Source: Micropterix aruncella
Lineage: Eukaryota; Arthropoda; Insecta; Lepidoptera; Micropterigidae
Assembly (NCBI GenBank): GCA_944548615.1
Contig: OX155963.1
Location: 29,281,659 to 29,345,658, forward strand
DNA length: 64,000 bases
Direction of reading: 5' to 3'
Shown here: one piece after another, positions 54,270 to 64,000 of the stretch
Layout: each line of letters opens with the position of its first letter
How positions within the stretch are numbered: the first letter of the stretch is position 1
Made by a program: the position numbers and the translations under genes
Notes under the pieces: generated by a model
The model's database searches: none
What the model was told of the DNA's origin: nothing
Seen by the model: only the letters and a program-made list of their open reading frames with translations

Positions 54270-54599
54270 TCACATCACAGGAGGTAGTTTTGCATTCCAT
54301 TTTGTGTTTAAATAAAATACAAAGATGTAAAATAATTGTATAAGTTTCAGATCCTAAGGTTGATTGGATCAAAAAGTTACAATGCAATTGAAAAATAAAC
54401 ATCAAACTTAGACTTAAATTAGTCGTCGCGCAGCAATATCTTTGCCCCGACGCGTCATGTTTGCCCTAGAATCCAGATTTGTGATGAAATACAGGCAGCT
54501 AAAACTATGACATCTATTTATCATTTCCGGATAGCTTTAAAGGATAGATGAATATCATGGCGTTGGCGTGTACATGGGTGGAAAAGGAGGCTAAAACAG
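54270..54599. other. short stretch without recognised features
   Basis: Nothing recognised. Confidence 0.3.
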
Positions 54600-55180
54600 A
54601 TTCTTCTTTTTAAGGTGCCTCTCCAACTAGCGAAGCTTGGCACTTAGCTCTGCATACTTTTTTTGACCTTCGCCAGGCAAAAAAATTCGGCGACACTCGT
54701 AATCCTGGTCCATTCTCGAATGATCCGGAACCAAGATTTCCGTTTACGGTCAGGTCTCCTCTTCCCTGCATTTTTTCCCATCATAATGAGTTGCAGGAGT
54801 TCGTACCTGTCTTGTCTAAGAACGTGATCCAGGTATGCAACTTTGCGCTGTTTGATGGTCTGCCTAAGACAACACGCCGTAGAACTTCCTTATTAGTGAC
54901 TGTCTGAGTTTAACATATCAACATCATGCGTCTGTATGCCAACATCTCGAATGCTTCTATACGTTTCCTGAGATCTTCCTTAGTAGTCTATGCCTCCATC
55001 TGCATGGAAATATGGGCCAGATGTAGCACTGGAGAAGACGTATTCGAAGTGGAATTTTCAGGCTTTGAATGCAAAGGACCTTTTTATTTTTCCAAAGGCG
55101 CTGCGTGCAATTTCAATGCGAGTCTTTTTTTCCACATGACTCCCAGTTTTGTGTAAGCCAAGATATTTATATTTATCAAC
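54600..55180 (-). pseudogene. LINE ORF2 C-terminal fragment (type common in moth genomes)
   Basis: Minus-strand translation in pieces: KRIEAFEMLAYRRMMLIC, IKQRKVAYLDHVLRQDRYEL, LQLIMMGKNAGKRRPDRKRK and SWFRIIRERM. This is the characteristic C-terminal block of endonuclease/reverse transcriptase LINEs (RIEAFE.W.YRRML...KRRK..YLGH..R...Y.LLQLI..GK..GKR..GR...SWL). Stops and frameshifts are present; the RT core is absent. Confidence 0.75.
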
Positions 55181-56009
55181 TTTTTTAGTTTTACTTTAAA
55201 ACAGATTGGTCGGGGTCAAAATGACCCACGGGTAGTATGGGAGGGTTAAAACGAGCTACGGTTTGCAATTGAGAGCAAGTCGCAGGGAGTGAGCATTCGC
55301 CCCACGAGACAAGAAGCCGTGTCACCACCGCGCCGGGACCGATCGTATGTCATATGTGAGATAGAGGGGGGGGGGGGGTAATATTTACCCTTCGTCGTAA
55401 AATATGTATAATTTGTTTTCTCTTCCCGCCGACGGGGCTGATTATATTTTCATAGCCTTTTGCGGGGTGTTCAAGGCGCTCGAGTTTATACCTTTTTAGA
55501 CACGCCTGATCACAGATACATTAGAAACAATAAAACCGATCAATTGGGAGTTTGACTTGCCCGTCGAGGTTTCCGTACGTTATCAAGAAAGTGGTTCTTC
55601 TTATAAAACTATTTTAGATATTTTAGATAGATTTAGCAATCATCGGTATTGATATTTTTTAAGTACTTAACAAAAATTGCCTATGTGCAAAGAATTTGAT
55701 GTTTAAATATTTGGGGCTTAATTTGATTTAAAATGATAAATATTACAAACTTTCGCGACAGTGTTTTGAAATAAAATAAATTTTAATTTTCAAACGATAC
55801 CCAACTCGACTAGATTTTTGAAACTTGATTTGAGAAATTGCTGGTAAAAAAAATACTAAAGTTTTCACGATCGTGTTTTGAAATATGAGAAATGTGCATT
55901 TTCAAATGATACCCAAATCGGCTAAGTAAGATATTTAAATATATTTTTTTAAACCTTGGCCTCCTGGGCTAAGTGCGGGCAATGATTAGATATGGTATTA
56001 GTTTGATAT
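55181..56009. other. stretch without recognised genes; local duplication
   Basis: A poly-G run at 55366-55378. Two diverged copies of a ~100-bp block (GTGTTTTGAAATA...TTTTCAAACGATACCCAA and GTGTTTTGAAATA...TTTTCAAATGATACCCAA) at about 55760 and 55873. Confidence 0.4.
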
Positions 56010-56705
56010 ACTCTATACTTGGAAGTGTCTACTACAACTGGCGAACCCGTCACCTCAGAAAGTTTTAACGATATTGACCATTCTATCACCCGAGAGGTGA
56101 GCGTAGAAGACTTAGATAGACCTACCATCCAGCTAAGTCAACATGCCTTGCAGGCACTGGGAAAGGTTACCCAGAGGGCAGCCTCGCCCCCTGGCTACCA
56201 GTTTTGGAAGCAAATCTCCGTCTGGAATTTTCCATCAGGATATCACCAACCTCCCGACTGGTTACGAGTCCGAAGTCGCTTGCGCGACCTCTACCTGCCG
56301 TATATTCAGAGGTGATTCAGTTTAAATCTATCGCGGACCATTGGCATCTTTTGCCTGGCTCTAAATTCTCTATTAGGTAGGCAATTGGTCATTTCAAGAG
56401 TGGTTGACGACAGGTCAACATCCACCCCCTCTGCCTAGGAAACAGGATATATACATATTCTACCGAATCCTTCAGTAATTAGACAGTGTCTACACACCGA
56501 TTGGCTATCGCCGCACGGTCCGCAAACCGTCCAGTAGATCTAAGAGGAAATCCCCAAGGAAAAACGATACACCAGCCGTGAAGCCTAATATGCGAGAGTC
56601 CGTCTCGGGGTAGTCTTCCACACGAGGAGGCTACTGAACAGGAGCTAAATCGTGAGTTTAATCGACCCCAAAAACACAGTGTAGCTTATGGCCTAAGCTG
56701 TACGA
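56010..56705 (+). repeat. family A copy A6
   Basis: Starts ACTACAACTGGCGAACCCGT, with GTGAGCGTAGAAGACTTAG, CATTTCAAGAGTGGTTGACG and ends near GGCCTAAGCTGTACGAT. More diverged than A7, with internal gaps. Confidence 0.75.
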
Positions 56706-57297
56706 TACCGTACGTTGAACTCTATAGTAAACCTTTTGCACCGGCAAAATGCATGTGACGCTGATAGTTTTGTCCTGCCAAACTGATAGCAATTTATTTG
56801 GCGATTTAAAATACACAAGGGGTGCGACTGACTTGTAGCGCCATCTAGTGTGGCGTGCGCGAAGCTCTCAATAGAATTCGGCGTAGTGGTACACGCGAAT
56901 TCTAGTAGAGAGCGCCACTTATTTTTTTGAAACATAAAAGCAGTTATAGTAGCTTAAATATAAAAGTTAGATATATGCTGTCGCGGACTTTTTTATAGAT
57001 CTTTTTGAGGCCGACGTTTTTGAATAACATAGTTTTCAAATATAGCAAACCGTTTCATCAGCGCACGCCGATATAGCACATCACCAGCTCATTTTCTCGG
57101 CTTTGATTTACAAATATCGTGATTTCGTATTGAAAGCTATTATTTATCACAATAAAATATAGCCTATAGCATTACTCGATAATGTAGCTTTCTATTAGTG
57201 AAAGAATTTTATAATTAGATAAGTAGTTTTGGAGACTACCCCCTATATACAAACTTACAAACTTACAAACATTACCTCTTTATAATATTAGTATAGA
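56706..57297 (-). mobile_element. Helitron 5' part, 3' end missing
   Basis: Minus-strand 5' terminus TCTATACTAATATTATAAAG at 57297, preceded by A. Shares AATAGAAAGC, GGCTATAT, AAAAAAGTCCGCGACAGCAT and ATATCTAACTTTTATATTTAA with the other Helitrons. No CTAG end with hairpin was found before the family A repeat at 56705, so the left boundary is approximate. Confidence 0.7.
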
Positions 57298-57417
57298 TTA
57301 AAAAGAAAGTTTTTTTATAAAGGACTGATTGTTTATAAAATCCCAATAATTTAACGAATACCAAAAATAGTTTAGTATTAGCATTCAGTTATTAGTGCCG
57401 TGTATTGACTTTCTACC

Positions 57418-57812
57418 ACTAACATAATGTAAGAAAAAGAAATTCTAAATATTCATATGCCCAGATTAGAATACATTGTGAAATATATTAAACTTCCTTT
57501 TCGTCCCATTTTTAAAAGCCAATTTGTAAGCAGCCTTTTAAAGCGGGTCTTATATTGCGCCGCATTTATGTCACCAGCATTACCATAGAAAAATCTTGGG
57601 TGAAGCATCGAAAAACTTAGGTTTTTTCATGTCTCTTGCTGGTGACATAAATGCGGAGCACAATAAGACCCACTTTAAAAAGTTTTTTAAAAACCGGTTT
57701 GTTAAAGCAGGGCGACCAGGGATTTGAAAATATTGTCTTTTATAATCTAATCTGCACATATGAATATTTAGAATTTTATATTATATTTTATTTATTTTAC
57801 ATTATATTAGGG
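57418..57812. mobile_element. long fold-back (MITE-like) element
   Basis: About 395 bp that is mostly one imperfect inverted repeat: arms of roughly 165 bp around a 50-nt loop near 57583-57633. The inner arm CGCATTTATGTCACCAGCA is mirrored exactly. The outer arm CTAACATAATGTAA ... ATTCTAAATATTCATATG is mirrored with small differences. No coding. The target-site duplication is unclear. Confidence 0.75.
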
Positions 57813-57984
57813 TGTAATGTAATATAGACCGACTGCAATAGACAATGCATATGAATAGATTGCCATTTATTAGTCAATCAGAACTTGAAAATGCTTGATT
57901 ATTACGTATTAAAACCTGAATACCAAATACAAAATTGACATCTTTAAATAAAAGATATTAAAATAATAAGAGCTATATTGACAT

Positions 57985-58660
57985 ATTGAGATGTCAACCA
58001 CAACGGGCGAACCCGTCACCGCAGGACGTTTTAACGATTCATCGTTCTATCGACCGGGCAGTGAGCGTAGAAGACTTTGGACATAACAAATCCGACGTCT
58101 AGCTACGCCACAACCCGTTAGACACCAACGCCTTACCGCGAGTAGCCAGGTATGTTACCTGGCGGGCGGCACTCGCGCCCTAACTACCAATTGTGACCAG
58201 ATTTCTCCGGTCTCTCGATTGGTTCCGAGTTCGAGGTCGCTTGCGCGGTCCTCTCCCTTACGAAGCGGTGAAACGGAGTATACCGAATCTATCGCGGACC
58301 AAGGCGTCCTTTGCCCGACTCTGAACCGGGATCGGATGGCCAATGGTCATTTCAAGAGCAGTCGCCGTAAGGTAGACAACTACCCCCGCTCTATAGGAAA
58401 CAATACAGTTCCCAGACTCCACCGATTGTTAGTCGGAGAGCACAATCGATTGGCTTGCGCCGCTCGGTGCGCAGACCGTCCAGGAGCGCCAGAGGATTGA
58501 TTCCCAGGGGAGACTGGTTGACCCAATGTCCTACCCAGGCTCGCACCCCATGCGTGGAGGCCATCGGATGGGTGTTGACCCGTGAGTGTGACCGACCCTG
58601 AAACAGAATGGGTCTTCGTGGCCAACTCAGCAAGGGCTCATTAGCTCCCTGTATAAGAGC
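57985..58660 (+). repeat. family A copy A7
   Basis: Runs from CAACCACAACGGGCGAACCC through GAGCGTAGAAGACTTTGG, GTCTCTCGATTGGTTCCGAG, TTTCAAGAGCAGTCGCCGTA and GGGTCTTCGTGGCCAACTCA to ATTAGCTCCC. The best-preserved copy for comparison with A2. Confidence 0.8.
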
Positions 58661-58790
58661 TCCTAATAATAAGAGCTGTGATTTTAAAATTCGTTTGTTA
58701 CTATATTTTAATTTTATTTCGAGGTAGGACACCGCGTGTTAAAGCACTATCTAAAATGCGCCGCCATACTGAACATACATCGCCATACAT

Positions 58791-58936
58791 CGAACGCCGC
58801 CATATTGAACATAGGAGAATATTAATGACCGCTTGGAGCTATTAGTGTCTTCTGTATATTGCGTTTCGTAATAAAATCCCAGCTGCTAAATCGTTGTACG
58901 GCGTTGAGCATTCTAATGCAGTATACAATCAATGTA
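58791..58936 (+). repeat. dispersed repeat, family B copy 2
   Basis: Matches 17-170 in the same orientation (GCCATATTGAACATAGGAGA, GTAATAAAATCCCAG, GAGCATTCTAATGCA, TATACAATCAATG). Confidence 0.6.
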
Positions 58937-58939
58937 GTA

Positions 58940-60820
58940 AGTTTAAAAACCTATGCTAAAAGTAACAGAGACTAAAACATTGCACTTCATATATGGGAAT
59001 ATCAGCAATTTGCTGCTTCCTGTAAATGAATAATAATAATCTCGAAATAAAAAACGTATACATTGATTTCTAAAAATAGAAATGTGTAATAAAGAAATAT
59101 ATGCTCTCGCTGCCACGACAAACCAGTTTCTAAAATATGAAAAAAAAAAAGATTAATTATTTTATACAAGGATTATAATTTTCAACTGTCCCTAAAATCG
59201 ATGGTTGCCACCATCTGATTCCATTGAGATGCGTTCACACAGGGAAACTGAGCTAATACTTTGATTGCTCGGCAAACTTGGCAGTCGCTTGTATTGTTGG
59301 CGTTCGTGCGGAGCCACTAAACGCAGGGCTTTGCAAGAAGTGTGTTAGTGGCTCATGATGTAACCCTCCTCTTCAGATACTTGGCCTCGATTTACAGATG
59401 GGTAAGTATATGAGTCACATTGAATATTCTTGTCATATTATACTACTTCGTGCGATATTTTGACAAGATTATTCGCGGAAATCTATCTTTTTATTTTTGT
59501 TCTAATTCTATTGAATATTGGAACTTTGTGCATGTCAAAATAAATCAAATGTCAAATGTCGTCGTTGGTGACTACAATATTATTATTACCTATGTACATC
59601 GTAACTATTTATTTATGACAAACTAATCATATCAAAGAAAGGTTTGTCATTATATTTTAATAGTAAATGTTCAAAAAAACTGTTAAATCTCTTTGGTGGT
59701 GGCTACGTTATAATATTTATTTTATTTTATTTATTTATTTCCTTAATTCAAGTGAAATTTACATAAAGAAAATCATTATCCTAAAACAAAAAACAATTTA
59801 TAATAAGTGTACCTACATATTATACCTAGCTTAGAAAGGAAATATTTTAGCAAACGACCCTCTCTGCTATTGTGTTAATCTGAATTTCGACAATTTTGCT
59901 TTATCCACCAACATATTGCAATTTGTCTGTAAAACAATCTGGTAAAGTCTCATTACTGTATCTACCTAAAATACTTCTTGAGTATCTTTTCCCCCTTTTA
60001 GGTATTTGATTTTTTAGGAAATTTATTAATATCAGACATCGTATGTGGTAGATAGTCTTTTTGGTAATAGGAATGCTTTCTTAAGAATAAGAAAAACCAT
60101 CATAATCAATACTCGTATCTGGCCCTTACGTCTGTTGCCTTTGGTAGAAACTGTGTCGATAAAAAAATAACAAGTGAAATATGACAATCGGCCAGATAAG
60201 CTAATTTAACAGATATTTAAAAGAAACGAAACGTTTGTCTATTTGACCTTCGTCTACTTGATATGAATATATAATAAATAAATGCAAAATAAATTAATGA
60301 GGCTGAGAGCCAGAAATTTTATTTATTACCTTGTATTTTACGGGTCCTCAAGGCGCAATCACAACGAAGAACAGCTACTTTGCTGACTACCAAATATTTC
60401 GCTAATCCTATTTTAAGCAGCTTCAGTTATCGGAAAAGCAACGCTTTAACACTCAATATTTTATGGAAAACGCCTAATTAGACGAAGCTAAGCAACAAAA
60501 AGATATTGGAATAACAATTAGAAATGATGTCAATGGGAAAAAATGATATCTCATTTGAAAGGCCGCTTGTCTGCTTGTCGGGAAAGTCTTGGGCTGACAC
60601 AACCGACTTTTTTAAGTTGTAGTCCAATGACTACAACTTGGACTACAACGCGCTGCAAAATGGTGGACCGTAATCTTTACATGTTATCAAAGTCAAGTTA
60701 CAGTACTTATTTTGTAGGACCCAAACTGCATTGTTATGGCTCCCCGACAATGTAAATAAAAGATGCATTTCTTATTCAAAGATTTTTTAATATATTTTAT
60801 TTACATTTGGGGTAAAAATA
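58940..60820. other. stretch without recognised genes apart from the candidate microexon
   Basis: AT-rich. The 59170-59400 part is less AT-rich and contains the candidate microexon (59377-59401). A short dispersed block with TGCTTGTCGGGAAAGTCTTG lies at about 60570 (also near 24316 and 37603). Confidence 0.35.
59377..59401 (+). other. candidate 25-nt Runx microexon
   Basis: A pyrimidine-rich acceptor (CCTCCTCTTCAG) and a strong donor (G|GTAAGTAT) bracket 25 nt. Entered in phase 1 from the upstream Runx exon, it reads D-TWPRFTD-G and leaves in phase 2. The splice sites are good and the flank is not obviously repetitive. The peptide is too short to recognise, and the assignment rests only on splice-site quality and an open phase. 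Confidence 0.25.
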
Positions 60821-60823
60821 GAA

Positions 60824-61023
60824 ACTATCCTACTATGTTATGATGTAGATGTTTGTTACTCTTTCACGCAAAAACTACTGAATGGATTTTGATGAAACTT
60901 TACAATAATATAGTTTACACATCAGAATAACACATAGGCTATAATTTATAAGGATATATAGTTTCTATCATCATTATCACAATTTTCCATCACCACGCGG
61001 GTGAAACCGCGGGGCGCAGCTAG
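60824..61023 (+). mobile_element. short non-autonomous Helitron
   Basis: 200 bp. Starts ACTATCCTACTATGTTATGA (usual TC replaced by AC) and ends with hairpin CGCGGGTGAAACCGCG then GGGCGCAGCTAG|T. The sequence type (CACGCAAAAACTACTGAATG) is a common moth/butterfly non-autonomous Helitron. No coding. Confidence 0.8.
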
Positions 61024-61072
61024 TGGTTGTAATAATAAGGTCATCGTATCTTATAAAATTACAATAAATATG

Positions 61073-61485
61073 CAGGATGAGTTTTAATTAACCGGAATCC
61101 TTGAAGGGGGTGAATCAGTACGAGCAAGTAAGCGACTTTTGATAAAATTTTGTGAGAAAAACATTTTCTTTAATTTTATTTTTATTTTGAAAAAGTTCAT
61201 TTTTTGAAAAATAGTTTAAAAATCGTTAAGCATGATGCGCTATCTAGCGGTAGGTAACATGTCGCTAATATTTAAATAGCGATATTTTACCTACCGCTAG
61301 ATGGCGTAGAGCGCTCAAACGCTTTTAAAAATCAAGTTCTTCAAAAATTCAATTTAAAAAAAAATCTTTATCAAATCAAAAAAAGTTTTTTTTTTGTTTT
61401 TTTCAATATTTTTATTAAAAGTTTCTTTCCTGCTCATACTGATTCACCCTCTTGAATGATGCCGATTAATAAAATTCACTCTGTA
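61073..61485. mobile_element. fold-back (MITE-like) element
   Basis: About 413 bp with long imperfect inverted repeats: left CAGGATGAGTTTTAATTAAC, then GGGGGTGAATCAGTA; right (reverse) CAGAGTGAATTTTATTAATC, then GAGGGTGAATCAGTA. The centre is a 29-bp hairpin arm CGCTATCTAGCGGTAGGTAA mirrored with four mismatches. No coding. Confidence 0.7.
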
Positions 61486-61489
61486 TAAA

Positions 61490-62880
61490 TGTATTATTTG
61501 GTAAGGCCGTAAGTTACAAAACTTGATATGTATATGTTTATTATTTATGTAAATTGAAATGTTTAGCAAAAATTATTTGCACCACAGAACCCAACCACCC
61601 ACACGCTATACTGGGATATACCTGTTTCAGGAATAGCGTTTCCAGATGATTTTACATTTACACATAAACTAAGCACAGTGTATAATTTAAATTCACCGCA
61701 TCGCGCCGCGACATTTTGCTATCTTGAAGCTTCTCTTAAGGAGACTATATGTAACCCGTTTAAAGATCAATTTTTCTGGCCAATCAACACGAAACTTAAC
61801 CCCATCGCAGTCGAGTAATGGTATTAGCATCATGCCCGTGACATTTCACGCCCCAGCCGATGGGTAGAAAGCGAGGGCGGAGGCGGGGGCGCAGGTGACA
61901 AAGGGGCGGATCGTCGCACACGTAAGTCGCCGAACGGAAGCGGGTAGGTGTGTAATTGAGTTACCAACCCTTTGACGTGTAGCACCAAGACGGAAGGGGG
62001 TACTGTAGCGTGCCGTTGCTCTGCTGTGGGCCTCGAATACCTCAAATCTCACGGGATCTCTCACATATGGGATTTGAGTCGTTCTACATTGGTTTCGTGC
62101 AAAAATATACAAAATCGAAGTATTTGTATAATAAAGGAGAACGGTACGAACACTATTTGTATAAGCATTGAGCCTACCAGACAGAAAGCTTGTGAGTAGC
62201 ATATATATTTAGACATATTTTACTTATATTTAAAAACTTAATTTCACTTCTAATATAAGAGTGGTATTTGAGTTTCAGTTATATATTTTAGTTATAAGGT
62301 ATCTGACGAGAAATGTCTGGTAACAAATATTATTATAATTAATATGACTTTATTATTATTATTACTATTTATTCTTTATTAAACAAAATACAAAAAAATG
62401 GGTTCCATCACCCTAAGACTTTTTCGGCAAGCAAACAAGACCCCCCCCGCACCAACCCCCCTTCCCCCTACCTCCTACCAACCCCCAACCCTCAGCTTCC
62501 CCGCTATATCAAGGAAGTATTTGTTTAAATGTCCAAGTCTCCAAATGTCAATAAACTACCATAAATCTATGGTATTTCATGTCAAATGAAAGGCTCGATT
62601 GAGTACATTGCAAAAATATATATTGATCTATATGGATAAATGGATAAACCACAAGTATTTCATAAAACACGGTAATAAAAATAGGTATAAATACAGTAGT
62701 TATTTTTAAGTAACGGCAGCAGTCGTGCTTTTTAAATCTTTAATTCACTTGTTCTATTAGCTTGTTCTATTAGCATGTACTACCAGAAATTAAGGTTTAC
62801 TTTTATATCAAAATCTTCGTTTCGAAGAGGATGTCAGCGAGATAGTTGGATAGGGTTTTACACGGCTCAAAGCCTTATGC
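61490..62880. other. stretch without recognised genes; GC-rich island and C-rich tract
   Basis: The block 61840-62050 is GC-rich and single-copy within the window (weak regulatory candidate). A pyrimidine C-rich tract occupies 62440-62495; the proline-rich frame over it is a composition artefact. Confidence 0.3.
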
Positions 62881-62889
62881 AGAGTACCA

Positions 62890-63215
62890 CAGCGAGATAC
62901 CAATCCAAAAGTACCACAGCATTATATTAAGTCCGTATCTTAGTCATCAATGCTCTGATTTTAGCAGTCTTGGACTATGGCGACTGTGTATAAGACGGCT
63001 GCAAAAAATGTAAAGTCCTAGTGCGAGGTTTTGCTTTCTAATTCCTCGCCGCCATCTTGTATAGTCATATCTCAGCGCAGCCCTAATGGAAAGGAGGAAA
63101 CTCCACCTTGCACCCTATTTTATCGAAGTAGTGCAAACTAAGCAACCGCCGTATTTTATATTTTTTGATGAGCTGGTTTCACATCGGCATGTCTGTTAAA
63201 GAAAGACCACTGGAA
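62890..63215 (+). pseudogene. LINE reverse transcriptase fragment
   Basis: Plus-strand pieces in shifting frames: VRILVINALILAVLDYGDCV (thumb region, like LV.AL..P.LDY.DVV), then HISA, AALMERRKLHLAPYFIEVVQ and TKQPPYFIFFDELVSHRH. These match the post-catalytic region of Jockey-type RTs (L...RR..H.L......V.....P.YL...F...S..H). Several stops; no catalytic core. Confidence 0.7.
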
Positions 63216-63219
63216 GCAA

Positions 63220-63855
63220 TGTGACTTAAAAGTATACATCTGTAGCAATACCGTCATATACGAGGTATTTTTATTGTATTTTGTTACTTTATAATAAACT
63301 ATAAGTACAGTTATACGATATAACCAGTATATCTTGAAAACCAGGATGAGATCACCTTAGCATATCCCGATTTTCAGCGTTTTCAAGCTCTCTATGTGGT
63401 CTTTGTCCAAAATTTCTCTATATTTTAAATGTACTAGTTTTACTTTGAAGATTTCTAATATTATAATTGCTGCAAATAAATAAATTAACAAAGAAGCTAC
63501 TAAACGATCTACCATTATATATTATTTTATAAAATAGAATTAAATACATTATGCTTATACTGGTCTCTCAGTTAGCAAGTAGTTTAAATATGCGGATTCA
63601 ACGATTTAAAGCCTTTTAGAACATTAGTAACAGCACAATAATCACATTGCACATTAGTGCGAAATGACTTAAAAACGTTGAACCAACAATTTTTTTCTTG
63701 TTAACAAGAAACCAATAAAAGTACAATTCATTTAATTCGTTTTTATATAAATAAAAGCAAAAGTACCAAACAATTAATCGCTGGTTTTCAACGGCAGTTC
63801 TTTCTAGTGGAATATTACTTGCGTAATTCGGCGGAAAAAAATGTAAAATTTAAAA
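63220..63855. other. AT-rich stretch without recognised features
   Basis: Nothing recognised. Confidence 0.35.
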
Positions 63856-63859
63856 TATA

Positions 63860-64000
63860 AAATCGAAGACTATCGCGGTTGTTTGAAATTATAAATAGGA
63901 TATTAACGAATTTACCGCGTGAAATTTGTAGCACCCGACGTTTCGGTGACGTTGCAGCCGCCGTTGTCCAGGGTAGCTGAAAGAGTTGTCAATCCGTTGT
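63860..64000. repeat. second copy of the MITE-like modules of 53805-54265, cut by the window end
   Basis: TCGAAGACTATCGCGGTTGT is the reverse complement of the right end near 54262. It is followed by AATAGGATATTAACGAATTT and GTAGCACCCGACGTTTCGG, which match the left end. The copy runs off the window. Confidence 0.55.

Noticed and set aside
55366..55378. Poly-G run as a G-quadruplex element
   Set aside because: A single homopolymer run without the four-tract arrangement; more likely slippage.
62398..62589. Proline-rich frame as a Runx activation-domain exon
   Set aside because: The prolines come from a C-rich low-complexity tract; no splice sites in suitable phase and no VWRPY nearby.

Overview
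The window looks like non-model insect DNA, most likely Lepidoptera. It is AT-rich, carries four long (AT)n tracts, and is packed with eukaryotic transposons: Helitrons with the TCTATACTAATATTATAAAG-type 5' end known from moths and butterflies, mariner, pogo and hAT relics, LINE 3' ends, a Penelope-like element and two R2-like retrotransposon copies. The species assignment is an inference from repeat style, not proof.

The only host gene I can identify with confidence is a Runt-domain (Runx-family) transcription factor on the + strand. Two internal coding exons are visible, at 231-447 and 51687-51884. Both are bounded by AG/GT splice sites and joined in phase 1, and together they encode most of the Runt DNA-binding domain. 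The intron between them is about 51.2 kb, and nearly everything else in the first 51.7 kb lies inside it. Upstream exons lie before the window. Downstream coding exons were not found with confidence; a 25-nt candidate microexon sits at 59377-59401.

Layout: 0.2-0.45 kb, Runx exon. 3.1-9.1 kb, a nearly intact Penelope-like retroelement (minus), four copies of a terminal-repeat-like unit arranged partly as a palindrome, (AT)n tracts and a Helitron splitting one of them. 9.5-16.6 kb, LINE fragments, a GC-rich dispersed repeat (family A), a retroposed serine protease/CLIP fragment inserted into it with a 13-bp target-site duplication, and a Helitron nested in another repeat (family C). 18-21.3 kb, a tRNA-like SINE, a YqaJ-type gene relic and a hAT relic. 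23-25.5 kb, a Helitron with decayed Rep ORF. 27.9-29.7 kb, a 5'-truncated R2-like retrotransposon with open reading frame. 30.6-37.3 kb, a strong palindrome, two mariner relics, a tandem pair of family A, and a three-unit 120-bp tandem repeat. 43.1-46.6 kb, a complete pogo-like transposon with TA duplication, 25-bp inverted ends, many subterminal repeats and an internally deleted transposase. 46.7-47.6 kb, a second R2-like copy (minus). 50.6-51.65 kb, a MADF-containing inverted-repeat element and a LINE end stopping about 40 bp short of the second Runx exon. 52-64 kb, more of the same families plus two long fold-back elements.

The genes do not form a pathway. The biological story is a developmental regulator with a giant intron acting as a reservoir for mobile DNA, with nested insertions giving a relative order of events. 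A few GC-rich, non-repetitive islands inside the intron are candidates for Runx regulatory DNA.
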